A stretch of DNA of 64,000 nucleotides from positions 108,665 to 172,664 of the forward strand of contig CANRFO010000004.1 in the NCBI GenBank assembly GCA_947629925.1, written 5' to 3'. Below the pieces are notes generated by a model that made no database searches, was not told the origin of the DNA, and worked only from the letters and a program-made list of their open reading frames with translations. The translations under genes were made by a program, and so were the position numbers. This DNA comes from an uncultured Ruminiclostridium sp. Its GTDB lineage: Bacteria > Bacillota > Clostridia > Oscillospirales > Ruminococcaceae. Positions 59,402 to 64,000 of this stretch are shown in pieces. Numbering within the stretch: position 1 is the stretch's first letter; every line of letters begins with the position of its first letter.

Positions 59402-59629
59402 TCAAGGTGTGTCGGTCGGTTTAGCTGCGGAGGATTTCATCTTTTCCGTGCTGTGCTGCTTTGCAGTCATATCAATAAAATCCCGCACGTTCTGAGGTAC
59501 AATTTTACCGTAAAGCTGCTCCGTGTAGCGTGTAATTTCCTCATCAAGCGAGGAATTTTTCATGCTCAGATACATTTTCAGCGCGGAGATTTTGGTTTCA
59601 TTAAGCGCGATGGTTACAGTATTTTTCAT
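59402..59629 (-). CDS. DUF6103-like small protein
   Basis: A 75-residue protein (MKNTVTIALNETKISALKMYL ... YTEQLYGKIVPQNVRDFID). The short strand-helix-helix start resembles a DNA-binding RHH unit, and the protein matches a small family constant in clostridial conjugative elements. The second of two close ATGs is used for spacing from AAAGGA. Confidence 0.65.
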   Translation of the reverse strand: MKNTVTIALNETKISALKMYLSMKNSSLDEEITRYTEQLYGKIVPQNVRDFIDMTAKQHSTEKMKSSAAKPTDTP

Positions 59630-59640
59630 TTTCATTCCTT

Positions 59641-59997
59641 TCAGTAAGCGATAAAAGTAATGCCCATATCCTGCTCCACTTCGTCCCGCGTAATTGTGTG
59701 GGGCTGTGAAAATTCACCGGCATATTTCTCACACTGCTCATCGGTCAGCGAGCAGAATTCATCGCCGCTATTACCGCAGATGAAGAAAGTCCCCGCCACG
59801 ATTTTGTCCCCGAAACGGCGGTTTCCCTCCAGCCCTATCAGCTTTGCTTCCTCGTTTCCCACCATCACAGCGTCCTGATCTTCGAGGTAATATATCGGCT
59901 CGATCAGTCCTCCCACCACTGTCTGCATGGATTTTAAATCGTTTCCGATTTCGGCAGCATAAGCGGGTTTATTCGGTTCTACAATAACCACTTTCAT
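59641..59997 (-). CDS. DUF3846-like protein
   Basis: A 118-residue protein: KVVIVEPNKPAYAAEIGNDL, VVGGLIEPIYYLEDQDAVMV, EGNRRFGDKIVAGTFFI. This is the usual DUF3846 layout, found in conjugative elements and phages. Function unknown. Part of the accessory gene run between MobC and VirB4. Confidence 0.8.
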   Translation of the reverse strand: MKVVIVEPNKPAYAAEIGNDLKSMQTVVGGLIEPIYYLEDQDAVMVGNEEAKLIGLEGNRRFGDKIVAGTFFICGNSGDEFCSLTDEQCEKYAGEFSQPHTITRDEVEQDMGITFIAY

Positions 59998-60011
59998 AAC
60001 TTTTTGTCCTT

Positions 60012-60377
60012 TTACATTTTGAGTTCGTTAAGCGTACTATCCGAAAAATTCGGCTCTTTTTCATACCTTTCCTCCGCGTCATTCGTATCCGACAGCCTCC
60101 AAAGGATATTGGAAAGTTCCTCATCGGGAATACAGTTTTCCTGTCCGAATCTGTCTATCCACATATCGCTTACAACTTCAAGAGGATTTTTAAATCGGAG
60201 CAGATAATCCGCTTCTTCCTCTGTGACGCAGTTGGGAATATCTCCTGCCATTCGTGTGACCGCTTCCACCTCAACGCAGTTGTCTATCAGTTCTGCGGGA
60301 GTCATTTTGAGCCATTTTTCTTTATATTTGAGATAGTTTGAGAGTATCTTTTCCCGGAGTATTTCCTGTTTTGTCAT
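60012..60377 (-). CDS. DUF3848-like protein
   Basis: A 121-residue acidic, mainly helical protein (REKILSNYLKYKEKWLKM, LLRFKNPLEVVSDMWIDR). It resembles DUF3848 proteins of clostridial elements, but I assign the family with moderate certainty. GGAGGTAACAAC precedes the start. Function unknown. Confidence 0.65.
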   Translation of the reverse strand: MTKQEILREKILSNYLKYKEKWLKMTPAELIDNCVEVEAVTRMAGDIPNCVTEEEADYLLRFKNPLEVVSDMWIDRFGQENCIPDEELSNILWRLSDTNDAEERYEKEPNFSDSTLNELKM

Positions 60378-60409
60378 GTTGTTACCTCCTGTTCTTTTTA
60401 TTGTATTTC

Positions 60410-61072
60410 CTACTTAAACCAGAATAATGTCAGTTGAAGCTCCTTCTGCGGTTCTTCCTCTGTCAAATTTGTTTCGCTGCACTCCTCGACATCATCTTCG
60501 CGGGAAATATTGTCAGTTTCACCACCGCAGGCGGTAAGATATCCGTTGATTTTCTGAATTGTTTCGGGCATTTGTATCTGCCTTGCCGCAGCCTTAAAGC
60601 TCTTGAGAAATCTTGTAGGGTCTTTGTACCGCCGCATAATCACAAGGTCATCTTCACGAATTGCCCGCCTTAAATTCTCCGCATAATTTAATATCGCGGG
60701 GATATTCCACTGCTTTACTTGCTGCTGCGAAAGCGTCGGATATTGCTCATGAATAAAATGCAGATTTTCATCAGCATCTATTGCTTCCATAGCTTTCCGA
60801 GCGTTTTCACGAATTTCTTCGGGACAAGCCATATAGTCACAATCCACTTCAGGCGGCGTTTTATGATAGTAAATATCAGGCAAACCGAGCAGTGAATTTT
60901 CCTGTTTGCTAAGCTGATTCTTGTAATAGATGATATGGCTTTTCACAAGATTAAGGTTTACCCCGTCCGCCCAGAACGAATCGGAGCCGCCGTTTGTGAA
61001 CAGTTCCTCCCACCTTTTAAAGCTGTTTTCAAGCGCCGCGGCATAGTCGGTTTCCTGTTTTCGCTTGCTCAT
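60410..61072 (-). CDS. Hypothetical 220-residue protein of the conjugative element
   Basis: A mostly helical, soluble protein (KSHIIYYKNQLSKQENSLLG, YPTLSQQQVKQWNIPAILN, RRYKDPTRFLKSFKAAARQ) with an acidic tail. I do not recognise a family. It overlaps the ArdA-like gene by four bases (ATGA) and so is expressed with it. Confidence 0.65.
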   Translation of the reverse strand: MSKRKQETDYAAALENSFKRWEELFTNGGSDSFWADGVNLNLVKSHIIYYKNQLSKQENSLLGLPDIYYHKTPPEVDCDYMACPEEIRENARKAMEAIDADENLHFIHEQYPTLSQQQVKQWNIPAILNYAENLRRAIREDDLVIMRRYKDPTRFLKSFKAAARQIQMPETIQKINGYLTACGGETDNISREDDVEECSETNLTEEEPQKELQLTLFWFK

Positions 61073-62244
61073 AACGACAGCTCCAGAGATTGTACCTCAT
61101 CCTGCCGCGGAGCTTCTATCATCGAATACAAATGCCCACCACGTCCTGATACAACGCCGTACTCGGTGAATGCGCATTTATTTTTGCTCATAACCTTGAA
61201 CGCAAAATTTGTAGCGTTAATGCTTTCCAAAAGCGTTCTGTCAAAGTCGGGCGGAAGCATTTTTGAGAGATAATTTATCCCGTAGTCAGAGGGTTCGGTT
61301 ATTGACGCGTCAAACTCATATTCGTCAAGATTGTTAAGAATATTTTCTACTTTTTCTATGTCCTTATATCCCTCCAATTCAAGTATCGCCTTAAATTTTG
61401 CGGCGTCAATGCGAGATAATTTTGCACACCTTTTCGCAATATCGTTGAGCGTAAAAATATCTTCCATGCTGTCCAAAAAATCCTCATTTATCTGCGGAAT
61501 TGAAGATTGAAAATCAAAGTAAATGCAGTCCTCAAGCCGCTTTTCACCTAACCTTGAGGCTAATTCACGCATATATTCCTCGTTCGCGGGCAGCGTCAAT
61601 ATTTCTCCTTTTATTTTTGAAATGTCCTCCGGATTTTCGGGAACACCTGTGACTTCAAGCTTGAAAAGCCAGTCCTCCTGCGCTTCGGGAAGTTCCTCGT
61701 CATATATAAGTACAGGCTCATAGGAATCCGTCACCACGTAATATCCATCGATAAATACTCCGCCCTCACGCTCTGCCATTACCCGCCCGACCTTATCTGC
61801 GTCAAGAAGCTCGTACAACTCGTCGGGGATATCTTCAAGCTCCTCAAGCATTTCATTTTCGAGGACAATTTCTCCATATTCCTCATAGTTCTTACAGGGA
61901 AAAACGGGTATGGTTTCAAGATTGTATATGCGGTTTATCGCCTCGTTCACAGTACTCATCGGCTTTTGCAAAAGCGCTTTATACGCGCACTTTAAAGTGA
62001 CGTCTTTGCTTATTTCCTCAAGCCTTTTCGCAAGAAAATTAAGCTCCTGAACGGTAGGCTCCTCGTCAAATTCAAAACCGTTAAGCTCGGAAAAATCGTC
62101 ACAATTTTCAATCCGCGGGAAGGTTTCCCCGAACACGCACGCTTTATCCATCTCGTCAGTAACTGTGTTTTTGTTCGCGGGTAGATTTACATACGCCGTC
62201 CTGTCGCTGCATGTTTCAAGCTCGTCTATTGCTATTTCAATCAT
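61069..62244 (-). CDS. ArdA-like antirestriction protein
   Basis: A 391-residue strongly acidic protein. The region EPTVQELNFLAKRLEEISKD, then EAINRIYNLETIPVFPCKNYEEYGEIV and IPDELYELLDADKVGRVMAEREGG, matches the ArdA pattern of the Firmicutes type. The C-terminal half repeats a related pattern (LNDIAKRCAKLSRIDAAKFKA). ArdA mimics bent DNA and blocks type I restriction enzymes after entry to a new host. Its length is larger than the short plasmid ArdA, consistent with tandem domains. Confidence 0.75.
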   Translation of the reverse strand: MIEIAIDELETCSDRTAYVNLPANKNTVTDEMDKACVFGETFPRIENCDDFSELNGFEFDEEPTVQELNFLAKRLEEISKDVTLKCAYKALLQKPMSTVNEAINRIYNLETIPVFPCKNYEEYGEIVLENEMLEELEDIPDELYELLDADKVGRVMAEREGGVFIDGYYVVTDSYEPVLIYDEELPEAQEDWLFKLEVTGVPENPEDISKIKGEILTLPANEEYMRELASRLGEKRLEDCIYFDFQSSIPQINEDFLDSMEDIFTLNDIAKRCAKLSRIDAAKFKAILELEGYKDIEKVENILNNLDEYEFDASITEPSDYGINYLSKMLPPDFDRTLLESINATNFAFKVMSKNKCAFTEYGVVSGRGGHLYSMIEAPRQDEVQSLELSL

Positions 62245-62410
62245 TATTTTTCCGCTCCTTTCCGTCTGCTATCCAACGGCCTGTGTTGTCAAAAACACGT
62301 CCGCCGCCGTCAATTGTAAGTTTTTTCCCATTGGAAAGCGCAAGATGTATCATCTTGCAATCCTCCGCTGTCCTGCCCACAAAAATTCTGTTGTCGTATT
62401 TCATTTGTCA
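62237..62410 (-). CDS. Small 57-residue protein between VirB4 region and ArdA gene
   Basis: The ORF starts MTNEYDNRIFVGRTAEDCK and ends DGKERKNND. It overlaps the gene before it by three bases (ATGA) and the ArdA-like start by eight bases, and contains the ArdA ribosome site GGAAAGGAG. Its compact coupling on both sides supports it as real. Family unknown. Confidence 0.6.
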
Positions 62411-62944
62411 TACCGCCTCCACATTCAGATATTCGTAAACTTTTTTTATGGAATAAATAAGGTTTTCCGTAATTTCATATTCCGGAAATTCTTTTGAAAC
62501 CGCTTGCAGAACCGATTTGAGTTCTGTGTATTCCGCATCTTCAAAGCACTTGCAGAATGTTTCATAATCGAATTTTTCATTAAGTTTACCGCCAAAATTC
62601 AGACAATAAAAAACAGCCTTGATAAGATTTTTATCAAGACTGCGTTCTTCATATTTTTCTTTTTCCGCAATAAATCTTTCAAGCTCACTCAGCCGACTTC
62701 GCATATCCTCGATTGCGCCGCGCTGTTCCACGGTAAATTCCGCGGGTATTGTTTCGCCCTTAAAGCTGTAATCGAGCAGGCTGTTATTTACGGTTTCAAC
62801 GCCTGAAAACAGCGCCGCGACCATGAGAATAAGCAGAATTATCGGCATAAAAATCGCCGCTGTAATTATCCCCGCGATTTTCCAAAAGCGCTTGTCTGTC
62901 GAGGCTGTCAGTGCTGTTTTCAGTATGATCGGTGGGACTGCCAT
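62408..62944 (-). CDS. Membrane protein of the conjugation channel region
   Basis: A 178-residue protein with one strong membrane helix near the N-terminus (KIAGIITAAIFMPIILLILM) and a helical extracellular part. It resembles the N-terminal part of CD1107/VirB1-like conjugation proteins but without the hydrolase domain. The start at 62944 has GGAAGATAAC before it, and follows the VirB4 stop directly. Confidence 0.65.
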   Translation of the reverse strand: MAVPPIILKTALTASTDKRFWKIAGIITAAIFMPIILLILMVAALFSGVETVNNSLLDYSFKGETIPAEFTVEQRGAIEDMRSRLSELERFIAEKEKYEERSLDKNLIKAVFYCLNFGGKLNEKFDYETFCKCFEDAEYTELKSVLQAVSKEFPEYEITENLIYSIKKVYEYLNVEAV

Positions 62945-62945
62945 G

Positions 62946-64000
62946 TTATCTTCCTCCCCCGCTTCCAAACAACTCCGCCTTGTATTCGGGTGCTTTCACG
63001 CAAAGGCAGAACCTCTCGTTTCCGCATTTGTAAAGGCAAATGCCTCGCTGTGAGTAACGCACAAGCTCATATTCGGACGGCTCAACCTGCAAGGTATCCA
63101 TATAGATTTTCTTTTCGATAGTCCCTGGATAGAAAAGAAAATGGTGCGTAGGTATTGAGAAAAGCGGCTTTGTAAGCTCCCGAACATTTTCTACAAGGAA
63201 ATCCTCAATGTTCTGGCTGGCAAGTATCACCGACGATTCCTTTTTGCGAACGCGTTTCATAAAGTTGCGTATATATTCCACAGCGGTCATATTTGACAGG
63301 AATAAGTAAAACTCATCTATGCTCGCCACCGTGTTTCCCTTTGTGAGAAGCTGTTCTGACATATACGAAAGCACATTGAACAGCAAAGCGTTTCGTATAT
63401 TCTTGCTTGACTGAAGCAATCCTTTAACGCCGAAAGTAATGAATTTGCCATCGGTAATGTTGGTGTGACCGTTAAAAAAATTGCTCTCTGCTCCCTTGCA
63501 TAATGAATGTAAACCCAGACAGATATTCTGCAGGATTTCGGCGGTATAGAGGTTCTTTTGCTTTGGGGCATAGCTCTGATATTCAGCTTCGATAAGCTCA
63601 TAAAAATCCGAAAGTATGGGGTAATCTTGGGGTTTCATTTTACTCCAATCCGTGCTGTCGGATATTCCGAATTTTTCATAAAGCCGTATTAACAATAGCT
63701 CTATGGTATCAATTTCTCTGTCTGAAAAGTCCTTGTAGCTCCTGAAAAAATCCCGCAGGAAACTGATATGCTGAGATAATTTTGTTTTGGATTTAAACGC
63801 CCTCGGCGCGTCCTCATCAGTGCCCGCGCCGTTATCCCATGACTTTGGCTCAAGTACGTTTATGATATACTCCCCCGACATAAGGTCAACGAAACATCCG
63901 CCGAGATTATTGGTCAGCTCAATATATTCCGTTTCCGGGTCAAGGCAAATTATATTCTTCCCACTCTCACGCAGATTTGTCAGTATCAGCTTGAGCAGAT
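62946..64000 (-). CDS. VirB4-like conjugation ATPase, C-terminal part
   Basis: The reading frame is open to the window end, so the N-terminus with Walker A is outside. Seen here: NIICLDPETEYIELTNNLGG, then INVLEPKSWDNG, the Walker B-like TVASIDEFYLFL, ASQNIEDFLVE and the final FYPGTIEKKIYMDTLQ. VirB4 (TrsE) drives assembly and secretion in the type IV channel. It is the first gene visible of the minus-strand conjugation operon. Confidence 0.87.
   Translation of the reverse strand, partial: LLKLILTNLRESGKNIICLDPETEYIELTNNLGGCFVDLMSGEYIINVLEPKSWDNGAGTDEDAPRAFKSKTKLSQHISFLRDFFRSYKDFSDREIDTIELLLIRLYEKFGISDSTDWSKMKPQDYPILSDFYELIEAEYQSYAPKQKNLYTAEILQNICLGLHSLCKGAESNFFNGHTNITDGKFITFGVKGLLQSSKNIRNALLFNVLSYMSEQLLTKGNTVASIDEFYLFLSNMTAVEYIRNFMKRVRKKESSVILASQNIEDFLVENVRELTKPLFSIPTHHFLFYPGTIEKKIYMDTLQVEPSEYELVRYSQRGICLYKCGNERFCLCVKAPEYKAELFGSGGGR

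Noticed and set aside
59148..59405. N-terminal extension of the MobC-like protein
   Set aside because: No family similarity, crosses palindromes, and a good ribosome site lies before the start at 59147.

Overview
The window looks like chromosome of a gut or rumen Clostridia of the Ruminococcus type (Oscillospiraceae). The evidence is a low-GC Gram-positive gene style with strong AGGAGG ribosome sites and TTGACA/TATAAT promoters. There are also ECF-type vitamin uptake, an Agr peptide whose core is followed by HQPKLPK, a GH5 lipoprotein, and secreted proteins carrying cellulose-binding-like modules. No 16S or other marker gene is present, so the genus is an inference.

Region 1 (1-28.3 kb) is ordinary chromosome. 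It starts with the end of a phosphotransferase gene. A one-carbon/methionine operon follows: metF, a free-standing MetH reactivation domain, a MetH lacking that domain, and a HAD hydrolase. Facing it is a cobalamin-riboswitch-controlled lipoprotein plus ECF S-component, probably the uptake route for the MetH cofactor. Next come a response regulator, a soluble GHKL kinase and a two-gene ABC exporter whose second subunit is cut by an in-frame TAA. Then come a GH5 glycosidase and a seven-gene plus-strand operon (thioesterase, acyl-CoA ligase, Na+/solute symporter, IorA, IorB, PaaK, ACT protein) suited to arylacetate/arylpyruvate interconversion. The last chromosomal genes are an EF-G/TetM-like GTPase fused to a YacP/Rae1-like NYN nuclease domain, and a 1435-residue wall protein with twelve CxxC repeats.

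Region 2 (about 28.7 kb to beyond 64 kb) looks like an integrative conjugative element read mainly on the minus strand. Its left end has the usual three-recombinase cassette: two full large serine recombinases, one lacking the catalytic domain, and small accessory proteins. A noncoding, hairpin-rich stretch and a sigma-like gene with a hidden ribosome site follow. The right part carries the conjugation block: VirD4/TraG coupling protein, toprim/DUF3991 protein, MobP-type relaxase with Sel1 repeats, a MobC-like protein, DUF6103, DUF3846, a DUF3848-like protein, an ArdA-like antirestriction protein and a VirB4 ATPase that runs off the window.

The most interesting part is the cargo between these blocks (35.2-48.9 kb). 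One agrCA pair is accompanied by two nearly identical agrD-agrB modules (857 bp each). Each has the same promoter and the same pair of AgrA-like direct repeats, and each is followed by a different secreted protein. One is a caspase-fold protein with two CBM3-like modules. The other is an M4 metallopeptidase with two CBM2-like modules and a free-standing FTP-domain lipoprotein. This reads as a mobile quorum-sensing circuit driving extracellular proteases that may be targeted to polysaccharide. Around it are a group II intron 3' remnant, a 148-bp inverted-repeat element, a frameshifted small gene, and a tyrosine recombinase flanked by 20-bp perfect inverted repeats.
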